This document shows, piece by piece, positions 1 to 5,448 of a stretch of 7,910 nt of DNA (position 1 is the first letter of the stretch; the number at the start of each line of letters is the position of its first letter). Where the stretch lies: NCBI GenBank assembly GCA_028691155.1, contig JAQUZV010000091.1, forward strand, positions 1 to 7,910. Direction: 5' to 3'. Below the pieces are notes generated by a model. The model was not told the DNA's origin. It did not search any database and was given only the letters and a program-made list of their open reading frames with translations. Both the position numbers and the translations under genes were made by a program. This stretch comes from Victivallales bacterium. GTDB taxonomy: Bacteria; Verrucomicrobiota; Lentisphaeria; Victivallales; SZUA-371.

Positions 1-44
1 GTCCCCGGCCGGTGATGACGGTAAAATGAGGCAAGGATACCAAA

Positions 45-1319
45 ATGCAAGTTGAACTTTTTTCCCTTTTTTATCTGTTTTTTATTTGGGCGCTGGCCGG
101 TTGGGAAGCGTTGTTGCAGTTGAGCGGCGGGCGGGTCCGGCGGATTGAGTCCGGCAACCGGGCGTTGGCCCGGAAGGCGGAGGAGTGGGTGGCGCATCAG
201 GATGATTTCGATGTGGTTTTCCGCATCGTCTGCATGATGCTGATTGCGGTCATGTCCATTATTGCCGCCGATCGCTGCAACGATTTCCCCTATCTGGCGG
301 AGCACCGCAGTCTGGCGATTGTGATCTGTGCCGGGGTGGTGCTGGTATGCGTTACGGTGGCGGAAATGCTGGTTCGAATGATCAACTATCATTTTTACAT
401 GATGGTGCTGAGGGCGTCGATGCCGGTATTCCAGTTGTTGCGTTATACGTTGTTGTTTCCGGTAACGCTGGTACGTAAACTGGTGCCCCGCGACTGGCGG
501 GCGCATTCCGGTGAAGACGGCAATCTTTCCGGAACCTCGGCGGAGGATGAAATTCTGTCGTTGGTGGAAAAGGAAGAGACGCCGGGGATTCCGGCGGATC
601 TGGAAGATGATGAAAAACGGATGATCAAAGGCATTTTCGATCTGGACGATACCCCGGTGCGGGAAATTATGACCCCGCGGGTTGACCTGGAGACCTTGCC
701 GTTGACCGCAACCGTCAACGAGGCCAAAGCCAAATTCTGCGCCACCGGACACAGCCGGATTCCGGTGTACAAGGATACCATCGATGAAATTGCGGGCATT
801 GTTTATGCCAAGGATTTTCTGAATGAGGCGCGTTGTGCGGACAATGTTTTGTCCGCTTTTCTCCATCCGGCGGTGTTTGTGCCGGAAACCAAGAATGTCG
901 GAGACCTGCTGGAAGAGCTGAAACGGACCAGCAACCATTTGGCGGTGGTGATCGATGAATATGGCGGTTTGTCGGGCATTGTCACGCTGGAAGACATTAT
1001 CGAGGAGATTGTGGGTGAAATCAGTGACGAATACGATACGCCGGAAGATGTGGAAGAGGAACCGGAGCCGCAGCCGGATGGTTCGATCAATTTCGATGCC
1101 CGTTACCTGATCAGCGATTTGATTGAGAATTACGATGTTCAGTTGCCGGAAAGCGATGTCGATACTCTGGGCGGCTATGTCTGCGGTGAAATCGGCCGCA
1201 TCCCGGAAACTGGAGAAACCTTTACCCTGAACGACAATCTCAATGTGAAAGTTCTCAAGGCCGACCGGCGCAAAATTCTTCGCCTCAATCTCAAAATTAT
1301 GCCGTCTTCGGACTCCTGA
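45..1319 (+). CDS. CNNM/CorC/HlyC-family membrane protein with CBS pair
   Basis: Predicted inner-membrane protein of the hemolysin-C/CorC family, linked in other bacteria to Mg2+/Co2+ handling. The 424-residue protein has an N-terminal membrane part (hydrophobic stretches near residues 4-24, 57-76, 90-112 and 125-145) and an acidic linker (about 182-200). Two CBS domains follow (about 205-262 and 270-326), with the family signatures REIMTPRVD near 207 and VVIDEYGGLSGIVTLEDIIE at 301-320. The last part (about 345-420) is the CorC_HlyC domain. CBS pairs usually bind adenine nucleotides. The membrane part looks shorter and more divergent than a typical CNNM/DUF21 domain: where many members read SAAETALLSLS, this one reads LAGWEALLQLS. 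The start is supported by AAGGA seven bases upstream of the ATG. The gene converges on the MBL-fold gene. The family is certain; the transported ion, if any, is unknown. Confidence 0.93.
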   Translation: MQVELFSLFYLFFIWALAGWEALLQLSGGRVRRIESGNRALARKAEEWVAHQDDFDVVFRIVCMMLIAVMSIIAADRCNDFPYLAEHRSLAIVICAGVVLVCVTVAEMLVRMINYHFYMMVLRASMPVFQLLRYTLLFPVTLVRKLVPRDWRAHSGEDGNLSGTSAEDEILSLVEKEETPGIPADLEDDEKRMIKGIFDLDDTPVREIMTPRVDLETLPLTATVNEAKAKFCATGHSRIPVYKDTIDEIAGIVYAKDFLNEARCADNVLSAFLHPAVFVPETKNVGDLLEELKRTSNHLAVVIDEYGGLSGIVTLEDIIEEIVGEISDEYDTPEDVEEEPEPQPDGSINFDARYLISDLIENYDVQLPESDVDTLGGYVCGEIGRIPETGETFTLNDNLNVKVLKADRRKILRLNLKIMPSSDS

Positions 1320-1345
1320 TCATCTCCGCAGCCGGAACGGCGCCG

Positions 1346-2092
1346 TCAGATTTCGATGATGTTGCCGTTACGGGCGATTTGGGCCGGGAAAGGCAGTGAC
1401 GCGAGCATTTTCCGGAATCGGCTTTTGCTTTCCCCCGGCTTGGCGCTGCCGGAATGGTTGCAGATCATCCGTTTGACCCGGCAGTTTTCCAAAACGGTCC
1501 GGGCGAGATCGGGATCGAAAAAAGTAGCATCGCAGAGGCATAAATCACATCCCGCGTTGACCAGCTCCAGTGGGAAATCACTCAGATCCGGTTTTACCGC
1601 CCCGAGATAGACCACCGTTTTATCTTCGGCGCGAAGGACGTAGGTATAGGCGGGAAAGGAAGATCCTTCCGGTTGACGGGACGCAATGGCTACGGCGGAA
1701 AGCCGTAATTGTTTGTCGTAAAAAATCGGCCCGGGGCGAACCTCGCTGAAGGAAAGCAGTTCCGGCGGCCATTCGTAGTGCATGGTTTTCATCCAGCCGA
1801 GGAGACCGCCGATAGCGCCGGCTTCCGGCAGCATAATCAGTGTATGCTGGTTGGGACGGGGACTTTGCACCAGCGATTTGATCAAATCGGGGAGGTCGCC
1901 GGCATAGTCTTCATGCATGTGCGTAATGAAAATGGCTTTCAGATCGGAGAAGGGAAATTTGTGCCGAATCATCTGGGCATTGGCCGGCACCCCGGCATCG
2001 ATCAGGTATAGCGAGTTGTTGATGTCAAACAATGTGGCGGGTTTGATGCGCCCGGAATGTCGGCGCCCGGTTCCCAACGTTACAACTTTCAT
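1346..2092 (-). CDS. MBL-fold metallo-hydrolase-like protein with eroded metal site
   Basis: 248-residue protein of the metallo-beta-lactamase fold, closest in layout to RNase Z-like members. Visible landmarks are an N-terminal GTGRRHSGR loop, a LIDAG strand (D32), the metal motif ITHMHEDYAGDLP (H58, H60, D62), a CDATFF segment (D188) and a terminal NHSGS (H213). Several ligand positions differ from the active family. The last His of HxHxDH is Tyr63. The usual third-motif His is not present around residues 137-141 (ASRQP). The GD strand reads LGAVKPD, with Ala165 where the bridging Asp normally sits. The protein may therefore bind one metal, act on an unusual substrate or be non-catalytic. 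A weak GGGA ribosome site lies 6 bases before the ATG. It is separated by 195 bp from the macro-domain gene and is probably transcribed alone. The fold is confident; the activity is not. Confidence 0.85.
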   Translation of the reverse strand: MKVVTLGTGRRHSGRIKPATLFDINNSLYLIDAGVPANAQMIRHKFPFSDLKAIFITHMHEDYAGDLPDLIKSLVQSPRPNQHTLIMLPEAGAIGGLLGWMKTMHYEWPPELLSFSEVRPGPIFYDKQLRLSAVAIASRQPEGSSFPAYTYVLRAEDKTVVYLGAVKPDLSDFPLELVNAGCDLCLCDATFFDPDLARTVLENCRVKRMICNHSGSAKPGESKSRFRKMLASLPFPAQIARNGNIIEI

Positions 2093-2205
2093 GTCACTTC
2101 CCGAGTATTACGGTTGATTATTTTTCCCCCATCCCTGCGCCGATCATCCACATCTCTTTGTCCCTGCGGACAGAATATCGGATCGATGCGGGACCCGTTG
2201 TCCCA

Positions 2206-2233
2206 ATAATATGCCGATTTGACGGAAAAGCAA
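2206..2233 (-). promoter_or_regulatory. candidate sigma-70 promoter for MBL-fold gene
   Basis: On the - strand, TATTAT (five of six matches to TATAAT) at 2206-2211 lies 16 bases after TTGCTT (2228-2233), a weak -35. Transcription from here would give a leader of roughly 110 bases before the MBL-fold start at 2092. The site overlaps the 5' arm of an inverted repeat (2213-2256). This is pattern matching only. Confidence 0.3.
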
Positions 2234-2256
2234 GCCGTGATTGCCGTTAAGTCGGC
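2213..2256. repeat. imperfect inverted repeat between macro and MBL genes
   Basis: Arms 2213-2225 and 2244-2256 can pair over 13 positions. Eleven are Watson-Crick, and the two exceptions are G-U wobbles in a + strand transcript but A-C mismatches in a - strand transcript. The loop is 18 bases. It sits about 30 bp beyond the macro-domain stop codon and could be a remnant 3' hairpin or an operator. No T-run follows on the - strand, so it is not a standard terminator. A further small palindrome, GGGAC-ccgtt-GTCCC, lies nearby at about 2190-2204. Confidence 0.45.
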
Positions 2257-2287
2257 AAAATGACTGGAGTTGCCCCCCGCTTGCCGG

Positions 2288-2788
2288 TCATAATGCCAGT
2301 TGCCGGCGATAAATCGCTTCGGCGGCGGCGGAAAAGACGACGAAAATCACCCGGTGTGGAAATGCTTCCGACCATGATCTGACGGCAGCCACGGCAATTG
2401 CCGCCGCCTGTTCCGGGGGATAGCCGTAGACGCCGGTGCTGATCCCTGGAAACGCGATGCTGTTCAGATGTCTCTCCGCCGCCAGGCGCAGGGAGTTGCA
2501 GTAACACCGGCGCAACAATTCCGCTTCGCCGTGGTTGCCGCCGTGCCAGACCGGCCCGGGGGTATGGATGATGTAACGGGCCGGCAGCCGGAATCCGGGC
2601 GTGATAACGGCTTCGCCGGTGGCGCATCCGGGATAACGGCGGCAGGCGGCCGGCAATTCCGGTCCGGCGGCCCGGTGGATGGCGCCGTCCACTCCGCCGC
2701 CGCCGCGCAACGAGCAGTTGGCGGCGTTGACGACGGCGTCGACCGCGAGACGGGTAATATCGCCGCGGTATATTTCCAGGCCCATCAT
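2288..2788 (-). CDS. macro-domain ADP-ribose hydrolase (MacroD/YmdB type)
   Basis: 166-residue stand-alone macro domain, full length for the MacroD-type family. These cytoplasmic enzymes hydrolyse O-acetyl-ADP-ribose and remove mono-ADP-ribose from acidic residues. Landmarks in order are GDIT (9-12), VVNAANCSL with Asn21 and Asn24, the glycine-rich ligand loop RGGGGVDGAIHRAAG (28-42), the TGEA...LPARYIIHTPGPVW strand (58-81) and the phosphate loop FPGISTGVYGYP (113-124). Asp34, in GGVDGAIH, occupies the position of the conserved catalytic Asp of MacroD1/YmdB, so activity is likely. The gene begins ATGATG. The first ATG overlaps the TGA of the upstream LolA-like lipoprotein gene (ATGA), which points to translational coupling, and no strong ribosome site precedes it. 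The family assignment is very secure; the physiological substrate is unknown. Confidence 0.95.
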   Translation of the reverse strand: MMGLEIYRGDITRLAVDAVVNAANCSLRGGGGVDGAIHRAAGPELPAACRRYPGCATGEAVITPGFRLPARYIIHTPGPVWHGGNHGEAELLRRCYCNSLRLAAERHLNSIAFPGISTGVYGYPPEQAAAIAVAAVRSWSEAFPHRVIFVVFSAAAEAIYRRQLAL

Positions 2789-3609
2789 TTTTTGCTGTCG
2801 GGGGCGGTGGTGTTTGCCGGCTGGTTTTCTTTCAGGTACCAGGGAATCGGCAGTTCGAATTCCGCCGCCGGAATCATGACGTTGAGCTTGAATTCCAGGG
2901 TCCGGTATTGGGCTTTGATGCCGTTGGTTTCGGTGGTAATGGTGGCGGGCATCATGATGCCGTCCCGCACCGAATATTCGTTGATATAGGAGGTGTATTG
3001 AATAGTGCCCTGGTCGCCGGTGAGGGTGAGGATAATTTTCCGGGTCCGGAAGCTGTGCTTATTGACAAAAACGGTGAATTTGATATTGTCGAATTGGTCG
3101 GAAGCGCAGACCAGCTTGTAATACTCCGTCGTGCCGGAAACCATCTGATAAACCTTGATGTCGTTGAAAACGTCGGAATAGGTATAGGCGGGATTGCCGA
3201 TTTTGTCCAGTACTTTGATCATTTCCAGTCCGGTTCCGGTAATGTCCTGGTATTGACCGGTGGACGGGTCGATCTGCCAGGCCTTTTTCCCATTGAACAG
3301 GATGGTCCTGGTCGGTTCGTTGTTCTTATAGATAGTGGTTTTGGAAAAATACGGTTGGCGCTGAAACAGCACTTCCACCTGATACGGTTCCGATTGGGTA
3401 TCGGCGTTGTCCGGAATCATCTGCTGTCGCAGGACATAAGATGTTGCCGCGGCACAGGCTCCCTGCGGATCGGATACTTTCCGCATTTTGGTCATCAACT
3501 CCGTCGGTGAAATATCGGCGGGTTCGTTTTCCGCATTTTCCCACAGACTGGCGCAGCCGCAACAGATGGCCAACAACATGATAACCGGCAGCAACAGGAA
3601 TTTTTTCAT
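2785..3609 (-). CDS. LolA-like lipoprotein
   Basis: 274-residue predicted lipoprotein. The N terminus MKKFLLLPVIMLLAICCGCAS is a lipoprotein-type signal peptide, and the most likely lipidated residue is Cys19, after Gly18. Two other cysteines (16, 17) make the lipobox unusual. The mature part resembles the LolA/LolB-type half-barrel seen in outer-membrane lipoprotein-sorting relatives: alternating beta strands, the FNGKKAWQIDPSTG turn (105-118), and the C-terminal RDGIMMPATIT...FKLNVMIPAAEFELPIP pattern (215-256). Such folds bind a hydrophobic ligand or lipid, but this subfamily's ligand is unknown. An in-frame ATG at 3639 would add ten residues before the signal peptide. I prefer 3609 because GAGGA lies ten bases upstream of it and the signal peptide then starts with MKK. 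The stop codon overlaps the macro-domain start. The fold call is moderate; the lipoprotein call is stronger. Confidence 0.85.
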   Translation of the reverse strand: MKKFLLLPVIMLLAICCGCASLWENAENEPADISPTELMTKMRKVSDPQGACAAATSYVLRQQMIPDNADTQSEPYQVEVLFQRQPYFSKTTIYKNNEPTRTILFNGKKAWQIDPSTGQYQDITGTGLEMIKVLDKIGNPAYTYSDVFNDIKVYQMVSGTTEYYKLVCASDQFDNIKFTVFVNKHSFRTRKIILTLTGDQGTIQYTSYINEYSVRDGIMMPATITTETNGIKAQYRTLEFKLNVMIPAAEFELPIPWYLKENQPANTTAPDSKK

Positions 3610-3619
3610 CGCACGAAAG

Positions 3620-3624
3620 TCCTC
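3620..3624 (-). promoter_or_regulatory. ribosome binding site deciding the LolA-like start
   Basis: GAGGA on the - strand, ten bases before the ATG at 3609. The alternative ATG at 3639 has no comparable site, so this favours the shorter protein beginning MKKFLLL. Confidence 0.6.
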
Positions 3625-3641
3625 GTTTGTCTTTTCCATAC

Positions 3642-3668
3642 ATTACACCGGAGAACGGAAAAAGGCAA
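3642..3668 (-). promoter_or_regulatory. candidate sigma-70 promoter for LolA-like/macro pair
   Basis: On the - strand, TTGCCT (3663-3668) is followed after 15 bases by TGTAAT (3642-3647, five of six matches to TATAAT). The spacing is on the short side. A start of transcription here would fall at or just after the upstream in-frame ATG at 3639, which again favours translation from 3609. Consensus matching only. Confidence 0.3.
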
Positions 3669-3831
3669 ACCGGATGGCGGGGAAAGGTGGACCTGAAAGC
3701 GGCATGGACGTAATATCTTCAACTTTCAGGGGGGATTTCAGGACTTCCTTTTCACCGTTTTCGTGGCGGCTCGAATTCGATCCGGGGTCGTTTTCCGATC
3801 TGGTCTTCGGTACATGATATGGTTTGATCCG

Positions 3832-3868
3832 GGACAAAAAGAAGCCCCGGGGGTTGAGGCCCGGGGCT
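3832..3868 (-). terminator. intrinsic terminator of the sigma-factor operon
   Basis: A perfect 9-bp GC-rich stem, AGCCCCGGG (3843-3851) with CCCGGGGCT (3860-3868), encloses an 8-base loop. In the - strand transcript it is followed by TCTTTTTGTC, a U-rich tail. On the + strand a G-run follows instead, so the direction is clear. It lies about 97 bases past the stop of the Spy-like gene and ends that operon. A smaller 6-bp hairpin (ACCGCT 3878-3883 with AGCGGT 3891-3896) sits just before it in the transcript. Confidence 0.85.
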
Positions 3869-3964
3869 GGGGGAGAAACCGCTGGGGCACAGCGGTATGG
3901 AGACAAATCGATATATCCCTGATTTTCTGCCGGCGTATTTTCCGACCGCAACCGACCCGGGCGG

Positions 3965-4435
3965 CTAAGGCATTGGTGCTTCCGGTTCTCCGCCGTCGTT
4001 TTGCGGCGGTGGCGGCGGTGGCGGCAGCGGCGGCTTGTGCCGCCGGATGCGGGGACCGGGCGGCCATTTCATTCGTTGCGTCATTTGGCGTATTTGAGTC
4101 AGTTTTTCCTTTTGTTTCGGATTAAGCTTGATGCTCGCTTCAATGTCGTCGTAAAGAGTGGAAAAAACCTTTTTTATCTTGGGTGCCCATTCATGATTTA
4201 CTTTGGATAAATCGGCATTCCATTTTTCAAACGCCGGCTGAAGTTTTTGCTGCTGTTCTTCCGTAAGATCCAAGTCTCTGGCGATCTTGTGACTGAATTT
4301 GAATGGCACATTGTGCGGCGGCCGCGGCAACAGACGGTTACAGAAAAAAGAATAATACCATCCGCCCACTCCTCCGATCAGGATACCGGAGAGAAAGACG
4401 ATGATAAAGGCAATGATAATCTGACTTTTCTTCAT
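3965..4435 (-). CDS. membrane-anchored Spy/CnrX-like periplasmic sensor
   Basis: 156-residue protein with a short basic start, one N-terminal membrane span (about 6-27, containing a GILIGGVGG glycine patch) and no cleavage signal that I trust, so it is probably a periplasmic-facing anchor. The periplasmic helical part carries two LTxxQ-type motifs, LTEEQ (57-61) and LNPKQ (104-108), the hallmark spacing of the Spy/CpxP/CnrX fold. These proteins act as chaperones or as stress and metal sensors. His41, His49, His81, Met118 and Met122 could bind metal, but the match to CnrX ligands is not demonstrated. The C-terminal tail is proline-rich with seven consecutive prolines (138-144). It starts 11 bp after the small membrane-protein gene, with AGGA upstream, and is the last gene of the sigma operon. 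The name is based on motifs and context. Confidence 0.82.
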   Translation of the reverse strand: MKKSQIIIAFIIVFLSGILIGGVGGWYYSFFCNRLLPRPPHNVPFKFSHKIARDLDLTEEQQQKLQPAFEKWNADLSKVNHEWAPKIKKVFSTLYDDIEASIKLNPKQKEKLTQIRQMTQRMKWPPGPRIRRHKPPLPPPPPPPQNDGGEPEAPMP

Positions 4436-4446
4436 CTCTTCCTGCC

Positions 4447-4755
4447 TTATAACGCGGCCACAATTTGTACCGCGGGGTTGATTTCACTGAACAACTGGGT
4501 GGTAGCGGTCGTGCTGCTCGGATCAAAGAAAAATGTTGCCGCCATCATGGCCACGGCGATGGCGGCCGTACTCCAGGCCAGCGGCCAGAGTAAGGCGGCA
4601 TTGCTGCGCGGTGACAGGACCGCGGCGGCAGGATAGTAAGCTGCCAGCCGACTCATAACCTGAGGCATCCAGTCCGGGGAACATACCGCCGGTTCACGGG
4701 ACATGAATTCGTCCCGCAACGCTTCCATTGCCTTGTTGATGTTCCTTTTCATCAT
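4447..4755 (-). CDS. small single-span membrane protein, putative anti-sigma factor
   Basis: 102-residue protein with an N-terminal cytoplasmic helix-rich part (1-50), one membrane span (about 53-77) and a short outer tail (78-102). It has no HxxxCxxC zinc motif and no recognisable anti-sigma domain. The role is inferred from position, directly after an ECF sigma gene and before a Spy/CnrX-like gene, and from a size and topology like CnrY, the very short anti-sigma factor of the CnrH system. The gene starts ATGATG, and the first ATG overlaps the TGA of the sigma gene (ATGA). GGAG five bases upstream supports this start over longer versions of the frame that run back inside the sigma gene. The coding region is well supported by coupling and spacing; the function is a hypothesis. 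A structural role in anchoring the next protein is an alternative. Confidence 0.75.
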   Translation of the reverse strand: MMKRNINKAMEALRDEFMSREPAVCSPDWMPQVMSRLAAYYPAAAVLSPRSNAALLWPLAWSTAAIAVAMMAATFFFDPSSTTATTQLFSEINPAVQIVAAL

Positions 4756-5324
4756 GACTTCTCCATTAAAGATTGGATAATCTTTTTCATTTTCTGTCTT
4801 GCCCGCATGGCCCGGATTTTGGTCTTCGGCAGTCCCCATTTGAAATAGGCGGCTACTTCTTTCAACGGCTGATCTTCGAAATAAATCAGTTCGATCAGCG
4901 TCCGGTCGTCACCTTTCAACCGGGTCAAAGTCCATTCCAGCAGTTCCGCGGCGCCTTTACGGCTGCGGTCACGTTCGAAACGTTCCTGCGAAACACTGTG
5001 GCTGATGGCTTCCAGCCACTGTTGCTCTTCCGGTCCCGGCGCCGTAATCTGAACCTTTCTTTTCTCATGTTTACGCCAGTAATCGCAGCAGGTTCTTACC
5101 GCAATTCGGCTTAACCAATTACGAAACGGACTGGTGCCGGCAAAACCGGGCAACGAATGGTAGGCCCGTACGAATACCTCCTGGACCATTTCTCCGGCGT
5201 CATTTCCGGGAATACGCCGTCCGACAATTGCGCACACCATATCTTTATGCCGTTCCATCAATTCGGCATATCGATCTTTGTCGCCGCCAAGGATGGCTTT
5301 GACGGCCTCACCGTCTTCATTCAT
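4752..5324 (-). CDS. ECF-family RNA polymerase sigma factor
   Basis: 190-residue sigma-70-family protein of the two-domain ECF type, which directs RNA polymerase to envelope-stress or other specialised promoters. The sigma2 domain covers about 14-88 and includes the region-2 helix EMVQEVFVRAYHSLPGF (45-61) and the NWLSRIAVRTCCDYWRK stretch (69-85). A variable linker follows. The sigma4 domain (about 125-183) contains ELIYFEDQPLKEVAAYF and a helix-turn-helix ending TKIRAMRARQKMKK (168-181). There is no extra C-terminal domain. It is the first gene of a three-gene operon and overlaps the next gene by 4 bp. No strong ribosome site is visible before the ATG. The 124-bp upstream gap holds an inverted repeat and a weak ECF-like promoter, so autoregulation is possible. 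The family is certain; target genes are unknown. Confidence 0.95.
   Translation of the reverse strand: MNEDGEAVKAILGGDKDRYAELMERHKDMVCAIVGRRIPGNDAGEMVQEVFVRAYHSLPGFAGTSPFRNWLSRIAVRTCCDYWRKHEKRKVQITAPGPEEQQWLEAISHSVSQERFERDRSRKGAAELLEWTLTRLKGDDRTLIELIYFEDQPLKEVAAYFKWGLPKTKIRAMRARQKMKKIIQSLMEKS
4761..4764 (-). promoter_or_regulatory. ribosome binding site deciding the small membrane-protein start
   Basis: GGAG on the - strand lies five bases before the first of two tandem ATG codons (4755 and 4752). It is inside the end of the sigma gene and supports a coupled start there. Confidence 0.6.
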
Positions 5325-5354
5325 GTTGTTTAAAATTCCCGGAGGATCGGTTCT

Positions 5355-5381
5355 AAACGATAACCATTATCTTTATCGTTT
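5355..5381. promoter_or_regulatory. inverted repeat upstream of sigma operon
   Basis: Perfect 9-bp arms AAACGATAA (5355-5363) and TTATCGTTT (5373-5381) flank a 9-base centre, about 30 bp before the sigma gene start. On the - strand the pentamer GATAA occurs twice, and either copy can pair with the single TTATC, so two alternative hairpins (loops of 9 and 3 bases) are possible. It could be a repressor or activator operator or a leader RNA switch. The repeat is certain; the role is inference. Confidence 0.6.
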
Positions 5382-5401
5382 GCCTTTATTTACTCTTGTA
5401 G

Positions 5402-5427
5402 TAGCGGAAACGACAGCAAAAGTTACA
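5402..5427 (-). promoter_or_regulatory. weak ECF-type promoter candidate for sigma operon
   Basis: On the - strand TGTAAC (5422-5427) resembles the AAC-containing -35 of ECF promoters. Sixteen bases later is GCTA (5402-5405), a poor match to CGTA-like -10 elements. A start about 70 bases before the sigma gene would place the inverted repeat in the leader. Low confidence. Confidence 0.15.
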
Positions 5428-5448
5428 GCCGGAGAAAAAATTTTGCCA

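Larger units (their letters stand above)
3610..3831. other. intergenic region upstream of LolA-like gene
   Basis: About 220 bp with no convincing gene, lying between the terminator of the sigma operon and the LolA-like start. It holds a candidate promoter near the gene and three copies of the heptamer CCTGAAA. One copy is on the + strand at 3692-3698, and two are on the - strand at 3724-3730 and 3736-3742, 12 bp apart. The first and second copies extend to an 8-bp inverted repeat (3692-3699 with 3723-3730). An open frame crossing this region has low-complexity, non-protein-like composition and was not called. Confidence 0.6.

Noticed and set aside
1..44. Possible 3' end of an upstream gene, for example ybeY, which often precedes CorC-like genes
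   Set aside because: Several stop codons occur in this stretch in different frames, and too few codons are visible to recognise any product.
1320..1345. Bidirectional terminator between the two convergent genes
   Set aside because: Only a weak GCCG-gaa-CGGC mini-palindrome is present, with no T-run on either side.
2118..2153. Eleven-codon leader frame (MWMIGAGMGEK) before the MBL-fold gene
   Set aside because: It has no good ribosome site, no run of regulatory codons and no attenuator structure; short frames like this arise by chance.
2468..2989. + strand frame opposite the macro-domain gene
   Set aside because: It spans the ends of two secure - strand genes and reads as low-complexity Gly/Ala/Arg sequence; it is antisense shadow.
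3610..3639. Longer start (ATG at 3639) for the LolA-like lipoprotein
   Set aside because: It would put ten polar residues before the signal peptide and lacks a ribosome site; the candidate promoter would start transcription at about this ATG.
3643..3951. - strand frame in the gap before the LolA-like gene
   Set aside because: It crosses the terminator and the promoter region and is Pro/Ser/Arg-rich without protein-like patterning.
4005..4035. GGC-rich repeat as a possible microsatellite or CRISPR-like repeat
   Set aside because: It is the in-frame polyproline codon run of the Spy-like gene, with no regular repeat-spacer structure.
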